64,000 nucleotides of DNA. Origin: Enterobacter cloacae complex sp. R_G8. GTDB lineage: Bacteria > Pseudomonadota > Gammaproteobacteria > Enterobacterales > Enterobacteriaceae. Location of the stretch: positions 1,116,001 through 1,180,000 of the forward strand of contig NZ_CP102246.1 in NCBI RefSeq assembly GCF_024599795.1, in the 5' to 3' direction. Shown here piece after piece: positions 48,939-59,199 of this stretch (position 1 is its first letter; each line of letters starts with the position of its first letter). The notes beneath the pieces were generated by a model. The model was given only the letters and a program-made list of their open reading frames with translations, did not search any database and was not told the origin of the DNA. The translations under genes and the position numbers were made by a program.

Positions 48939-51098
48939 ATGCTTTTTGGGTTCTTCCGCACACTTTTCCGTATCCTCTTTCGCATCCGTTTAACGGGCGA
49001 TGCAACGGCGCTTCGTGGCGAACGGGTGCTCATTACACCAAACCATGTTTCCTTTATCGACGGCATCCTGCTGGCGCTGTTTCTGCCCGTGCGTCCGGTG
49101 TTTGCGGTGTATACCTCGATCAGCCAGCAGTGGTACATGCGCTGGCTCACTCCGCTGATTGACTTTGTGCCGCTCGACCCAACAAAACCGATGATGATTA
49201 AACATCTGGTACGTCTGGTTGAGCAGGGACGTCCGGTGGTGATTTTCCCGGAAGGGCGGATCTCGGTCACCGGCTCGCTGATGAAAATCTACGACGGGGC
49301 AGGGTTTGTGGCGGCGAAGTCAAATGCGACCGTTGTGCCACTGCGGATTGAAGGGGCAGAGCTTACCCATTTCAGTCGCCTGAAAGGGCTGGTGAAGCAG
49401 CGCCTGTTCCCGAAAATCACCCTGCATATTCTGCCGCCAACCTCTTTACCGATGCCCGACGCGCCGCGTGCGCGTGATCGCCGTAAAATCGCCGGTGAAA
49501 TGCTGCACCAGATCATGATGGAAGCGCGCATGGCCGTTCGCCCGCGTGAAACGCTGTATGAGTCTCTGCTGTCGGCGCAGTACCGCTATGGCGCGAAGAA
49601 AAACTGTATCGAAGACATTAATTTCACACCGGACACCTACCGCAAGCTGCTGACCAAGACATTGTTCGTGGGACGTATCCTTGAAAAATACAGTAAGAAA
49701 GGCGAAAAGATAGGCCTGATGCTGCCTAACGCGGGGATCAGCGCGGCGGTGATTTTTGGTGCGGTTTCCCGGGGCCGTATTCCGGCGATGATGAACTACA
49801 CGGCAGGCGTAAAAGGACTGACCAGCGCCATCACCGCGGCTCAAATCAATACCGTCTTTACCTCGCGCCAGTTCCTCGACAAAGGCAAACTGTGGCACCT
49901 GCCGGAGCAACTGACTCAGGTGCGCTGGGTCTTCCTGGAAGATCTGAAAGCGGACGTGACGACGGGTGACAAGCTGTGGATTTTCGCTCACCTGCTGATG
50001 CCACGTCTTGCCCAGGTCAAACAGCAGCCGGAAGATGACGCCATTATCCTCTTTACCTCTGGCTCAGAGGGGAACCCGAAAGGGGTGGTTCACAGTCACA
50101 AGAGCATTCTGGCAAACGTGGAGCAGATTAAAAGCATTGCTGACTTTACCGCCAATGACCGGTTCATGTCGGCGCTGCCGCTGTTCCACTCCTTTGGCCT
50201 GACGGTGGGGCTTTTTACCCCGCTGTTGACCGGTGCCGAAGTGTTCCTCTATCCAAGCCCGCTCCATTATCGCATTGTGCCGGAGCTGGTGTATGACCGT
50301 AACTGCACCGTATTGTTTGGCACGTCTACCTTCCTCGGTAATTACGCGCGCTTTGCCAATCCGTATGACTTTTACCGCGTGCGCTATGTGGTGGCCGGGG
50401 CGGAAAAGCTGCAGGAGAGCACGCGCCAGATTTGGCAGGACAAGTTTGGTCTGCGCATTCTTGAAGGCTATGGCGTCACCGAGTGTGCGCCGGTAGTCTC
50501 GATCAATGTGCCGATGGCGGCGAAACCGGGGACGGTAGGCCGTATTTTGCCGGGGATGGATGCGCGTCTGCTGGCGGTACCTGGCATTGAGGACGGTGGC
50601 CGTCTGCAGCTCAAGGGGCCAAACGTGATGAACGGTTATCTGCGTGTGGAAAACCCAGGCCGGCTGGAAGCGCCGACGGCGGAAAACGTCAATGGCGAGA
50701 TGGAGACCGGCTGGTATGACACCGGGGATATTGTCCGATTCGATGAACAGGGCTTCGTGCAGATCCAGGGGCGGGCAAAACGCTTCGCCAAAATTGCGGG
50801 CGAGATGGTCTCGCTGGAGATGGTTGAACAACTGGCGACGGCGGTATCCGCTGACAAGCTGCATGCTACGGTCGTGAAGAGTGATGCCAGCAAAGGCGAG
50901 GCGCTGGTGTTGTTCACCACCGACAGCGAACTGAAACGCGATCGGTTGCTACAGCATGCGCGTGAACATGGCATTCCTGAGCTGGCGGTACCGCGCGATA
51001 TTCGTTACCTGAAGCAGCTTCCGGTGCTGGGCAGCGGTAAGCCCGATTTCGTGACCCTGAAGGGTATGGTTGACGAGGCGGAACAGCAAAATGCGTGA
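48939..51098 (+). CDS. aas: Bifunctional 2-acylglycerophosphoethanolamine acyltransferase/acyl-ACP synthetase
   Basis: A 719-aa protein from ATG 48939 ([20 protein letters not shown]), identical in length to E. coli Aas. The upstream extension to 48858 is rejected. N-terminal PlsC-type acyltransferase (NHVSFID, H-x4-D; FPEGRIS), C-terminal AMP-binding synthetase ([40 protein letters not shown]). It re-acylates lyso-phosphatidylethanolamine flipped in by LplT. It overlaps lplT by 8 nt. Confidence 0.96.
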   Translation: MLFGFFRTLFRILFRIRLTGDATALRGERVLITPNHVSFIDGILLALFLPVRPVFAVYTSISQQWYMRWLTPLIDFVPLDPTKPMMIKHLVRLVEQGRPVVIFPEGRISVTGSLMKIYDGAGFVAAKSNATVVPLRIEGAELTHFSRLKGLVKQRLFPKITLHILPPTSLPMPDAPRARDRRKIAGEMLHQIMMEARMAVRPRETLYESLLSAQYRYGAKKNCIEDINFTPDTYRKLLTKTLFVGRILEKYSKKGEKIGLMLPNAGISAAVIFGAVSRGRIPAMMNYTAGVKGLTSAITAAQINTVFTSRQFLDKGKLWHLPEQLTQVRWVFLEDLKADVTTGDKLWIFAHLLMPRLAQVKQQPEDDAIILFTSGSEGNPKGVVHSHKSILANVEQIKSIADFTANDRFMSALPLFHSFGLTVGLFTPLLTGAEVFLYPSPLHYRIVPELVYDRNCTVLFGTSTFLGNYARFANPYDFYRVRYVVAGAEKLQESTRQIWQDKFGLRILEGYGVTECAPVVSINVPMAAKPGTVGRILPGMDARLLAVPGIEDGGRLQLKGPNVMNGYLRVENPGRLEAPTAENVNGEMETGWYDTGDIVRFDEQGFVQIQGRAKRFAKIAGEMVSLEMVEQLATAVSADKLHATVVKSDASKGEALVLFTTDSELKRDRLLQHAREHGIPELAVPRDIRYLKQLPVLGSGKPDFVTLKGMVDEAEQQNA

Positions 51099-52284
51099 GT
51101 CAGTACACACTAACACCTCACTCTGGTCGAAGGGCATGATGGCGGTTATTGCCGCCCAGTTTCTCTCTGCCTTCGGTGACAATGCGTTACTGTTTGCCAC
51201 CCTGGCATTGCTGAAGGCCGAGTTTTATCCGGACTGGAGCCAGCCCATCCTGCAGATGGTGTTTGTGGGTGCTTACATTATTTTTGCTCCGTTTGTTGGG
51301 CAGGTGGCGGACAGCTTCCCGAAAGGCCGGGTGATGATGTTTGCGAACGGCCTGAAACTGCTGGGCGCCGCCAGTATTTGTTTTGGTATCAACCCGTTTA
51401 TCGGCTACACGCTGGTGGGCATTGGCGCAGCGGCGTACTCCCCGGCGAAGTATGGCATCCTGGGGGAACTCACGACCGGCGATAAGCTGGTGAAGGCCAA
51501 CGGGCTAATGGAGTCTTCCACCATTGCGGCGATCCTGCTCGGCTCTGTCGCGGGGGGCGTACTCGCTGACTGGCACGTGCTGGCGGCGCTGAGCGTGTGT
51601 GCGGTAGTGTATGGCGGGGCGGTGGTAGCCAACCTGTTTATCCCAAAACTGCCGGTGGCTCGCCCGGGGCAATCCTGGCGCTTTACGCCTATGACAGGCA
51701 GTTTCTTCAACGCCTGCCGCGTGCTGTGGCGTAACGGTGAGACGCGCTTCTCTCTGATGGGCACCAGCATGTTCTGGGGCGCAGGCGTCACGCTGCGTTT
51801 CCTGCTGGTACTGTGGGTGCCGGTGGCGCTGGGGATTACTGACAATGCGACACCGACTTATCTTAACGCAATGGTGGCGATTGGGATTGTCGTTGGGGCT
51901 GGCGCGGCGGCGAAGCTGGTGACGCTTGAGACCGTTGCGCGCTGCATGCCTGCGGGGATCCTGATTGGCGTGGTGGTGCTTATCTTCTCGCTGCAGCACG
52001 CCTTGCTACCCGCCTACGCGCTGCTTGTCCTGATTGGTATTCTGGGGGGCTTCTTTGTGGTGCCACTTAATGCGTTGCTGCAGGAGCGCGGCAAGCAGAC
52101 CGTCGGCGCAGGGAATGCCATTGCGGTGCAAAACCTCGGTGAAAACCTGGCGATGCTGTTAATGCTGGGGCTCTATTCGCTGGCGGTTAAAGTCGGTGTG
52201 CCGGTCGTGGGGATTGGCGTAGGATTCGGCGCGCTGTTTGCGCTGGCGATTGCCGGATTATGGCTCTGGCAGCGTCGCCGTTGA
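51091..52284 (+). CDS. lplT: Lysophospholipid flippase LplT
   Basis: A 397-aa MFS-fold protein from ATG 51091 ([19 protein letters not shown]), same length as in E. coli. Twelve spans; blocks [36 protein letters not shown] and [12 protein letters not shown]. It moves lyso-phospholipids across the inner membrane for repair by Aas; the two genes overlap by 8 nt, ensuring coupled translation. Confidence 0.95.
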   Translation: MRESVHTNTSLWSKGMMAVIAAQFLSAFGDNALLFATLALLKAEFYPDWSQPILQMVFVGAYIIFAPFVGQVADSFPKGRVMMFANGLKLLGAASICFGINPFIGYTLVGIGAAAYSPAKYGILGELTTGDKLVKANGLMESSTIAAILLGSVAGGVLADWHVLAALSVCAVVYGGAVVANLFIPKLPVARPGQSWRFTPMTGSFFNACRVLWRNGETRFSLMGTSMFWGAGVTLRFLLVLWVPVALGITDNATPTYLNAMVAIGIVVGAGAAAKLVTLETVARCMPAGILIGVVVLIFSLQHALLPAYALLVLIGILGGFFVVPLNALLQERGKQTVGAGNAIAVQNLGENLAMLLMLGLYSLAVKVGVPVVGIGVGFGALFALAIAGLWLWQRRR

Positions 52285-52301
52285 TAAGTGCGGCCTGACG
52301 C

Positions 52302-52347
52302 CCTCACCCCATCCCTCACCCCATCCCTCTCCCACGGGAGAGGGCGC
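52302..52347. repeat. CCCTCTCCC-type intergenic repeat (copy 2)
   Basis: CCCTCACCCCAT occurs twice in tandem, followed by CCCTCTCCC-ACG-GGAGAGGG. Same family as the repeat after araE and after ptsP. Confidence 0.7.
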
Positions 52348-52357
52348 AAACATTAAA

Positions 52358-52386
52358 AACGGCAACCAGGTTGCCGTTGGCTTTTA
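52358..52386. terminator. Terminator between lplT and tas
   Basis: AACGGCAACC-A-GGTTGCCGTT with flanking A and T tracts, shared by the convergent genes. Confidence 0.8.
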
Positions 52387-53427
52387 TTACGGTGCCGGGT
52401 AGGTGTATACCTGATGCACCGCTTCAATCTCTGCTAATACCTCTTCACTCAGATTCAGATGGAAACTCTCGATATTCGTTTTCAGCTGTTCCATGGTCGT
52501 TGCGCCCAGCAGAGTGCTGGCAACAAACGGCTGACGACGCACGAAGGCCAGGGCCATCTGAGCTGGATCAAGACCGTGACGTTTCGCGATATCCACATAG
52601 GCCGCCACGGCTTTTTGTGTCTGCTCACCGCTGTAGCGGGTAAAGCGGCTGAACAAGGTGTTACGCGCCCCGGCAGGTTTCGCGCCGTTAAGGTATTTTC
52701 CTGTCAACGTACCAAAGCCCAGACATGAATAGGCGAGCAATTCCACCTCTTCGTATTGCGTCACTTCGGCCAGACCCACTTCATAGCTGCGGTTGAGCAG
52801 GCTGTACGGGTTCTGGATGGTGACAATGCGCGGCAGGTCATGTTTGTCCGCCAGATGCAGATAGCGCATCACGCCAAAGGCCGTTTCGTTAGAGACACCG
52901 ATGTAGCGGATTTTTCCCGCTCGCTGGCATTCGGCCAGGGCTTCCAGCGTTTCCAGTAACGTAACGGCCGGGGCGCTCTCATTCCAGCTATAGCCCAGCT
53001 TTCCAAAGCAGTTAGTGGGACGCTGCGGCCAGTGAACCTGATAGAGATCGAGATAGTCGGTTTGCAGGCGCTTCAGGCTGGCATCCAGCGCGGCGCGGAT
53101 ATTTTTGCGATCGAGGATCTGGTTTGGACGGATCCCGGCATCGTTGTTGCGTGCGGGGCCGCTGACTTTTGACGCAACAACCAGTTTTTCGCGATTCCCG
53201 CGTTTGGCGAGCCAGTTGCCGACGTAGGTTTCGGTAAGGCCCTGCGTTTCCGGACGTGGAGGAACAGGGTACATCTCTGCAACATCAATCAGGTTAATGC
53301 CCTGGCTGACGGCATAATCGAGTTGTGCATGGGCATCGGCTTCGCTGTTTTGTTCACCAAATGTCATCGTGCCCAACCCCAGTTGGCTTATCTCCAGAGC
53401 GCTGTGGGGGATACGGTGATAATGCAT
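52387..53427 (-). CDS. tas: Aldo-keto reductase Tas
   Basis: A 346-aa AKR-fold protein, same length as E. coli Tas. MHYHRIPHSALEISQLGLGTMTFGEQNSE at the start; catalytic Asp/Tyr in LIDVAEMYP, Lys in VVASKVSG and His in YQVHWPQR; NADP-binding end LGATTMEQLKTN. E. coli tas was found as a suppressor in tyrosine auxotrophs; its true substrate is not known. Monocistronic, between lplT and ygdR as in E. coli. Confidence 0.95.
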   Translation of the reverse strand: MHYHRIPHSALEISQLGLGTMTFGEQNSEADAHAQLDYAVSQGINLIDVAEMYPVPPRPETQGLTETYVGNWLAKRGNREKLVVASKVSGPARNNDAGIRPNQILDRKNIRAALDASLKRLQTDYLDLYQVHWPQRPTNCFGKLGYSWNESAPAVTLLETLEALAECQRAGKIRYIGVSNETAFGVMRYLHLADKHDLPRIVTIQNPYSLLNRSYEVGLAEVTQYEEVELLAYSCLGFGTLTGKYLNGAKPAGARNTLFSRFTRYSGEQTQKAVAAYVDIAKRHGLDPAQMALAFVRRQPFVASTLLGATTMEQLKTNIESFHLNLSEEVLAEIEAVHQVYTYPAP

Positions 53428-53559
53428 AGCCGGCTTCCTTCATTAGAAATACAGACCGCGTCAGGAATCTCCCGACAAAGGAATATAAACATGGCAGAGG
53501 GAAAGCAAAAGGGGAAGGAAAAAATCAAAAAGGCCAGCAAGCCACTGACCTTTATCGGT

Positions 53560-53778
53560 TTATCGCTCGATAATCTGCGAAACCTCGTCGCGATTGATCT
53601 GCATTTTATTACCCTGCTGGTCATGGTAGCTGACCAGACCGGTATCATCGTCGACTTCAGGTTTACCATCGGTCAGGATCATCCGGCCATCTTTCGTCGC
53701 CATAACGTAATCGCTGCTACAACCCGATACCGCAAACGCTAAACCCACTGCTGAAATCAACACTGCCCATTTTTTCAT
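53560..53778 (-). CDS. ygdR: Small lipoprotein YgdR
   Basis: A 72-aa lipoprotein from ATG 53778 ([20 protein letters not shown], lipobox VSGC, Cys20). The mature part [27 protein letters not shown] is a DUF903/YgdI-YgdR SH3-like fold. The start five codons upstream lacks signal-like context; AGGA lies eight bases before the chosen ATG. Function unknown. In E. coli ygdQ stands between it and mutH; here it is absent. Confidence 0.93.
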   Translation of the reverse strand: MKKWAVLISAVGLAFAVSGCSSDYVMATKDGRMILTDGKPEVDDDTGLVSYHDQQGNKMQINRDEVSQIIER

Positions 53779-53906
53779 CGTTATCGTCCTCACCTGGCTC
53801 GTATCAAATCATAGTGTAGTATTAACCTGATATATCGAAAGGAGAAAGGGGGAAAATCTTAAATAGCAGACGATTATGTTTGATAGTTCGCAAAATGAGT
53901 AAAAAA

Positions 53907-54599
53907 CTATGTTTTTAGTAAGAAATGACGAGCCAGAAGTGCACCGGTAAAATTCTTTTTGAGATAAAAGCCGCGCGGCAACGTCAGTATCGGTTCGCCC
54001 TGGGCACCGATAGCCTCAGTGAGGGCTTTGCTGTTGGCCGCTTTCGGGCGCAGCTGCAAAACTTCTCCGTGTCGGGCCGTGATGCGTTCTACCTGTCCGA
54101 GGACGATCATATCCATCAACTCTTCCCAGTCCAGCCGTAGCTGTCTCTCTTCGTCTTCATCCGGGCTCCAGAGCAGCGGTGCCCCTACGCGGCGTTCAGC
54201 CAGCGGGATCTGGCGCTCACCCTCAACCGGTACCCACAGCACGCGTTTCAGTTTATGGCGAACATGGCTGGTTTCCCACGTTACGCCGGTATTACCGGTT
54301 AACGGTGCCACGCAGACAAAAGTGGTTTCGAGGGGTTTTCCCAGACGGTCTATGGGGATCGTCTTCAGTTCGACGCCCAGGGCTGCAAAATCCTGCTCGG
54401 GTTTACTCCCCGCGCTCGCCCCCAGCCACAGTTCAAGTAACATGCCGATCCAGCCCTTATCCCGCTTCAGATCCTTTGGGATCGGCAAGCCTGCCATCGC
54501 TGCCAGCTCACCAAGCGAAAAGCCCGCCAGGCGCTGCGCCTGCTCAAGCAGCTGGGCTTCGCTTGTTGGCGGTGAAAGCATGGGTGAGAGCGCAAGCAT
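53907..54599 (-). CDS. mutH: DNA mismatch repair endonuclease MutH
   Basis: A 230-aa endonuclease with the catalytic D70, E77 and K79 in [14 protein letters not shown], at the same positions as E. coli. Other conserved blocks: [62 protein letters not shown]. It nicks the unmethylated strand at hemimethylated GATC when activated by MutS-MutL. The DARS2 region lies upstream. Confidence 0.96.
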   Translation of the reverse strand: MLALSPMLSPPTSEAQLLEQAQRLAGFSLGELAAMAGLPIPKDLKRDKGWIGMLLELWLGASAGSKPEQDFAALGVELKTIPIDRLGKPLETTFVCVAPLTGNTGVTWETSHVRHKLKRVLWVPVEGERQIPLAERRVGAPLLWSPDEDEERQLRLDWEELMDMIVLGQVERITARHGEVLQLRPKAANSKALTEAIGAQGEPILTLPRGFYLKKNFTGALLARHFLLKT

Positions 54600-55282
54600 G
54601 GTGGTAACCTTTTGATTAAAAAATAAACTAAGAAATTGTCCCCTGTGGATAGAGTTTAACTTTTTCTGTACGAATATGCCATGTATATGATTTATCTGTT
54701 ATTTTATTAATCTTCTGGCGTTCTGTCTGAGCTGAAAAATAGGTTGTTCAATTCTGGTCACTGACAATAAACAGGATCTTACACCATGTTATCCACAGAA
54801 AAGTGGGATAACTGGGAATAACCCTGACTACTGTTTCAATTTACAGCCTTGACGTGCGACGAAAATCCAATTTTCACACAAATTGTGCCTAAGTTATTGG
54901 CACAATCTGTGGATAAAACCGACGCTGTTCGATCTTTCATCAGCATGATGATCATGGGTGTGACGATCGTCACGTTATTCCTTCCTGCAACGCCAAAAAC
55001 AGAGCTAACTTAATGAAAATATTATTGTTGTTTTCTGGCAGGGGAGTGGTGTGGCGCAAGGCATTTCAGGTTGTTCATCGGTAATTCCATACTTCTTCAC
55101 AACTATATCCACAGAAAAGGTGAATAAAATTGCCCTTGTTGCCGCATATCTGTTTATAACTCTGCGCATATTTGTGAGTTATTCAAATGTTATTAGGTTG
55201 CAGGCCTGTAAGAGAGTGGTTTACCGCCTCCCTGTAGTGTGAAACAATCATTCATATATAAGGTTTAGTTTGGGGTAGTCCG
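54600..55282. other. DARS2-type DnaA-reactivating region (mutH-rppH gap)
   Basis: A 683-bp gene-free gap. It holds two consensus DnaA boxes TTATCCACA, one on each strand (54789-54797 plus; 54908-54916 minus). Two near-matches lie at 54644-54652 (CTATCCACA on minus) and 55105-55113 (ATATCCACA). TAACCTTTTGATT at 54605-54617 fits the IHF consensus read on the minus strand. In E. coli the mutH-rppH (ygdP) gap is DARS2, which turns ADP-DnaA to ATP-DnaA with IHF and Fis. Position and boxes agree; the box I-II-III core was not resolved by eye. The rppH promoter must also lie here. Confidence 0.8.
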
Positions 55283-55813
55283 GTGATTGATGACGATGGC
55301 TACCGCCCGAACGTAGGAATAGTAATTTGTAATCGTCAGGGCCAGGTAATGTGGGCCCGGCGATATGGTCAGCACTCCTGGCAGTTCCCGCAAGGCGGGA
55401 TCAACCCAGGGGAGTCCCCAGAACAAGCGATGTACCGGGAGCTGTTTGAAGAGGTTGGTTTAAGCCGAAAAGATGTTCGCATCCTGGCTTCGACCCGCAA
55501 CTGGTTGCGTTACAAGTTACCGAAACGTTTGGTGCGTTGGGACACAAAGCCGGTTTGTATCGGCCAGAAACAGAAGTGGTTTCTGTTGCAGTTGGTGGGC
55601 AACGATTCAGATATCAATATGCAAACCAGCAGTACGCCGGAGTTTGATGGCTGGCGCTGGGTGAGTTACTGGTATCCTGTTCGTCAGGTCGTGTCATTTA
55701 AGCGCGATGTTTACCGAAGGGTGATGAAAGAATTCGCAAGTGTTGTCATGCAGCTTCAGGAGATCCCGCCTAAGCCGCAGAGCGCACCTGCCTGGCGACG
55801 TAAAAGAGGTTAA
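55283..55813 (+). CDS. rppH: RNA pyrophosphohydrolase RppH
   Basis: A 176-aa Nudix hydrolase with GTG start 55283, as in E. coli. The Nudix box is [22 protein letters not shown] with catalytic E53, E56 and E57. It removes pyrophosphate from mRNA 5' ends to trigger RNase E decay. It is followed after 12 bp by ptsP. The C-terminal tail [15 protein letters not shown] differs slightly from E. coli. Confidence 0.97.
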   Translation: MIDDDGYRPNVGIVICNRQGQVMWARRYGQHSWQFPQGGINPGESPEQAMYRELFEEVGLSRKDVRILASTRNWLRYKLPKRLVRWDTKPVCIGQKQKWFLLQLVGNDSDINMQTSSTPEFDGWRWVSYWYPVRQVVSFKRDVYRRVMKEFASVVMQLQEIPPKPQSAPAWRRKRG

Positions 55814-55825
55814 GCTACGCAAATC

Positions 55826-58072
55826 ATGCTCACCCGCTTGCGAGAAATAGTCGAGAAAGTGGCCAGTGCGCCTCGTCTGAACGAGGCGCTGAATATTCTG
55901 GTCACTGACATCTGTCTTGCGATGGAGACCGAAGTCTGTTCGGTATATCTGGCCGACCATGACCGGCGCTGCTATTACCTGATGGCAACCCGTGGTTTAA
56001 AAAAACCACGCGGTCGTACCGTTACGCTCGCCTTTGATGAAGGTATCGTAGGCCTGGTGGGGCGACTGGCTGAGCCCATCAACCTTGCCGACGCGCAAAA
56101 ACACCCCAGCTTTAAATACATTCCCTCCGTCAAAGAAGAGCGTTTCCGCGCCTTCCTGGGCGTACCGATCATCCAGCGTCGTCAACTGCTTGGCGTCCTG
56201 GTGGTGCAGCAGCGCGAACTGCGTCAGTATGACGAAAGCGAAGAGTCTTTCCTCGTGACGCTAGCCACGCAGATGGCTGCGATCCTCTCCCAGTCTCAGC
56301 TTGCCGCCCTGTTTGGTCAGTATCGTCATACCCGTATTCGCGCGCTTCCGGCGTCGCCGGGCGTGGCGATCGCTGAAGGCTGGATGGACGCCACCCTGCC
56401 GCTGATGGAGCAGGTTTACGAAGCCTCAACCCTTGATGAAGCGCTTGAGCGCGAGCGCCTCACCGCAGCGCTGGAAGAGGCGGCTAACGAATTTCGGCGT
56501 TACAGCAAACGCTTTGCCGCCGGGGCGCAAAAAGAGACGGCGGCCATTTTTGACCTCTATTCGCACCTGCTCTCCGATGCGCGTCTGCGCCGTGAGCTTT
56601 TTGCCGAGGTTGATAAAGGTGCCGTAGCGGAATGGGCCGTTAAAAAGGTCATCGAAAAATTTGCTGAGCAATTTGCCGCACTGACAGATGGTTACCTGAA
56701 AGAGCGTGCGGGAGATTTACGTACACTCGGTCAGCGACTGCTGTTCCACCTTGATGACACGATCCAGGGGCCGAATGCCTGGCCAAAACGGTTTGTGCTG
56801 GTTGCCGATGAACTGTCCGCGACGACGCTGGCGGAGCTGCCGCAGGACAGGCTGGCAGGGGTGGTGGTGCGCGATGGCGCCGCCAACTCCCATGCGGCCA
56901 TTATGGTACGTGCCTTGGGTATCCCCACCGTTATGGGGGCAGACATTCAGCCCTCGGTGCTGCACCGACGCACGCTGGTGGTGGATGGCTATCGCGGTGA
57001 GCTCCTGGTCGATCCTGAGCCGGTTCTGCTCCAGGAATACCAGCGTCTTATCAGTGAAGAGAACGAATTAAGCAAGCTGGCGGAAGATGACGTTAATCTG
57101 CCTGCGCAGCTCAAAAGCGGTGAGCGGATCAAAGTCATGCTCAACGCGGGTTTAAGCCCCGAGCATGAAGAGAAGCTCGGTAGCCGCATTGATGGCATCG
57201 GTTTATATCGCACCGAAATCCCGTTTATGCTGCAAAGCGGCTTCCCCTCCGAAGAGGAGCAGGTCGCGCAGTATCAGGGCATGTTGCAGATGTTTAACGA
57301 TAAACCGGTCACACTGCGTACCCTGGATGTTGGGGCGGATAAACAGCTGCCGTATATGCCGATCAGTGAAGAAAACCCGTGCCTGGGCTGGCGCGGGATC
57401 CGCATTACGCTCGATCAGCCTGAGATCTTCCTGATCCAGGTGCGCGCCATGTTGCGCGCGAATGCGGCGACCGGGAACCTCAGCATTTTATTGCCTATGG
57501 TCACCAGCATCGATGAGATCGACGAAGCACGACGGTTGATCGAACGTGCAGGCCGCGAAGTTGAAGAGATGATCGGCTATGCGATCCCCAAACCGCGGAT
57601 CGGGGTGATGCTCGAAGTACCTTCCATGGTCTTTATGCTGCCGCAGCTGGCAAACCGGGTTGATTTTATCTCTGTCGGGACCAACGATCTGACGCAGTAT
57701 ATTCTGGCCGTCGATCGTAACAACACGCGTGTCGCCAGTATCTATGACAGCCTGCATCCGGCCATCATTCGGGCGTTAGCGATGATTGCCCGCGAAGCGG
57801 AGCAGTACGGCATCGATTTGCGTTTGTGTGGTGAAATGGCCGGAGATTCAATGTGCGTTGCGATCCTCATTGGCCTGGGGTACCGACATCTGTCGATGAA
57901 CGGTCGCGCTGTCGCACGTGTGAAGTACCTGCTACGCCATATCGACATCGGAGATGCCCGTGAGCTGGCCGAGCGCAGTCTTGAAGCGCAGCTGGCAACG
58001 GAGGTTCGTCATCAGGTCGCCGCATTTATGGAACGACGTGGCATGGGCGGTCTGATCCGCGGTGGCCGCTGA
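55826..58072 (+). CDS. ptsP: PTS-Ntr enzyme I (EI-Ntr)
   Basis: A 748-aa protein: N-terminal GAF domain (about 1-165: LTRLREIVEKVASAPRL, TLAFDEGIVGLVGRLAEPINL), PEP-utiliser swivel domain with phospho-His356 (GAANSHAAIMVRALGIPTVMG), and the C-terminal PEP-binding barrel (YRTEIPFMLQSGFP, SVGTNDLTQYILAVDRNN). It passes phosphate from PEP to NPr and EIIA-Ntr for nitrogen and potassium regulation; GAF binds glutamine. Operon with rppH. Confidence 0.97.
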   Translation: MLTRLREIVEKVASAPRLNEALNILVTDICLAMETEVCSVYLADHDRRCYYLMATRGLKKPRGRTVTLAFDEGIVGLVGRLAEPINLADAQKHPSFKYIPSVKEERFRAFLGVPIIQRRQLLGVLVVQQRELRQYDESEESFLVTLATQMAAILSQSQLAALFGQYRHTRIRALPASPGVAIAEGWMDATLPLMEQVYEASTLDEALERERLTAALEEAANEFRRYSKRFAAGAQKETAAIFDLYSHLLSDARLRRELFAEVDKGAVAEWAVKKVIEKFAEQFAALTDGYLKERAGDLRTLGQRLLFHLDDTIQGPNAWPKRFVLVADELSATTLAELPQDRLAGVVVRDGAANSHAAIMVRALGIPTVMGADIQPSVLHRRTLVVDGYRGELLVDPEPVLLQEYQRLISEENELSKLAEDDVNLPAQLKSGERIKVMLNAGLSPEHEEKLGSRIDGIGLYRTEIPFMLQSGFPSEEEQVAQYQGMLQMFNDKPVTLRTLDVGADKQLPYMPISEENPCLGWRGIRITLDQPEIFLIQVRAMLRANAATGNLSILLPMVTSIDEIDEARRLIERAGREVEEMIGYAIPKPRIGVMLEVPSMVFMLPQLANRVDFISVGTNDLTQYILAVDRNNTRVASIYDSLHPAIIRALAMIAREAEQYGIDLRLCGEMAGDSMCVAILIGLGYRHLSMNGRAVARVKYLLRHIDIGDARELAERSLEAQLATEVRHQVAAFMERRGMGGLIRGGR

Positions 58073-58077
58073 AGCCT

Positions 58078-58152
58078 TTATCTCTCTCCCAGGAGGAGAG
58101 GGAGCCGTTCGTGCGCACTTTTTCTGTGGGGATCCCTCAGCCCCGTGGGAGA
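58078..58152. repeat. CCCTCTCCC-type intergenic repeat (copy 3)
   Basis: CTCTCTCCCAGGAGGAGAGGG, then a spacer and CCCTCAGCCCCGTGGGAGAGGG: two linked palindromic units after ptsP. The rest of the gap to 58317 should hold the lgt promoter (TATGCTATGATTCG near 58220). Confidence 0.65.
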
Positions 58153-58317
58153 GGGCAACAACCCGCACCATCCTCTATACACATCTTTTACATCTCTGAC
58201 GCATCCTCTGCCTCTGCCTTATGCTATGATTCGCAACTTTGGAGCCTCTGCTGACTGCCGGGGCGCATCTCTGCCGCTGTCCACTTTCAGCGGAATAACA
58301 ACATCTTGTGGTGACAG

Positions 58318-59193
58318 ATGAACAGTGGTTATCTGCATTTTCCGGAATTTGATCCGGTCATTTTCTCAGTAGGACCTGTTTCGCTTCACTGGTACGGTCT
58401 GATGTACCTGGTGGGCTTCATTTTTGCGATGTGGCTTGCCGGCCGTCGTGCCAGTCGTCCTGGCAGCGGCTGGACCAAAAACGAAGTCGAAAACCTGCTT
58501 TATGCGGGCTTCCTTGGTGTGTTCCTGGGGGGCCGTATTGGTTATGTCCTGTTTTATAACCTCCCGGTGTTCCTCAACGATCCGCTCTATCTGTTCCGCG
58601 TCTGGGATGGCGGCATGTCCTTCCACGGCGGCCTGATTGGTGTGATCCTGGTGATGGTGATTTTTGCCAAACGCACCAAACGCAATTTCTTCCAGGTATC
58701 AGATTTTATCGCGCCACTGATCCCGTTTGGTCTGGGGGCTGGCCGTCTGGGCAACTTCATCAACGGCGAACTGTGGGGACGTGTCGACCCGAGCGTTTCC
58801 TTTACCATGCTGTTCCCGGGCTCGCGTGCGGAAGACATGGCGCTGCTGCCGTCGCATCCAGAGTGGCAATCCATTTTCGATACGTACGGCGTTCTGCCGC
58901 GCCATATGTCCCAGCTCTATGAGTTGGCGCTGGAAGGCGTGGTGCTGTTTATCATCCTGAATTTGTTTATCCGCAAACCGCGCCCGATGGGGGCTGTCTC
59001 CGGCCTGTTCCTGATTGGCTACGGTGCGTTCCGTATCATCGTCGAGTTCTTCCGCCAGCCGGATGCACAGTTCACCGGCGAGTGGGTACAGTACATCAGC
59101 ATGGGGCAGATCCTCTCCATTCCGATGATCGTAGCGGGTGCCATTATGATGATTTGGGCGTATCGTCGTCGTCCACAGCAACAACTTTCCTGA
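58318..59193 (+). CDS. lgt: Phosphatidylglycerol-prolipoprotein diacylglyceryl transferase
   Basis: A 291-aa, seven-span inner-membrane enzyme, same length as E. coli Lgt. Catalytic residues His103 ([11 protein letters not shown]) and Arg143 ([16 protein letters not shown], the Lgt signature) are in place. It attaches diacylglycerol from phosphatidylglycerol to the lipobox Cys of prolipoproteins, the first step for the lipoproteins seen in this window. It lies 6 bp before thyA. Confidence 0.97.
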   Translation: MNSGYLHFPEFDPVIFSVGPVSLHWYGLMYLVGFIFAMWLAGRRASRPGSGWTKNEVENLLYAGFLGVFLGGRIGYVLFYNLPVFLNDPLYLFRVWDGGMSFHGGLIGVILVMVIFAKRTKRNFFQVSDFIAPLIPFGLGAGRLGNFINGELWGRVDPSVSFTMLFPGSRAEDMALLPSHPEWQSIFDTYGVLPRHMSQLYELALEGVVLFIILNLFIRKPRPMGAVSGLFLIGYGAFRIIVEFFRQPDAQFTGEWVQYISMGQILSIPMIVAGAIMMIWAYRRRPQQQLS

Positions 59194-59199
59194 GGAACC

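Noticed and set aside
49446..50864. Minus-strand frames opposite aas
   Set aside because: Antisense shadows of a conserved gene.
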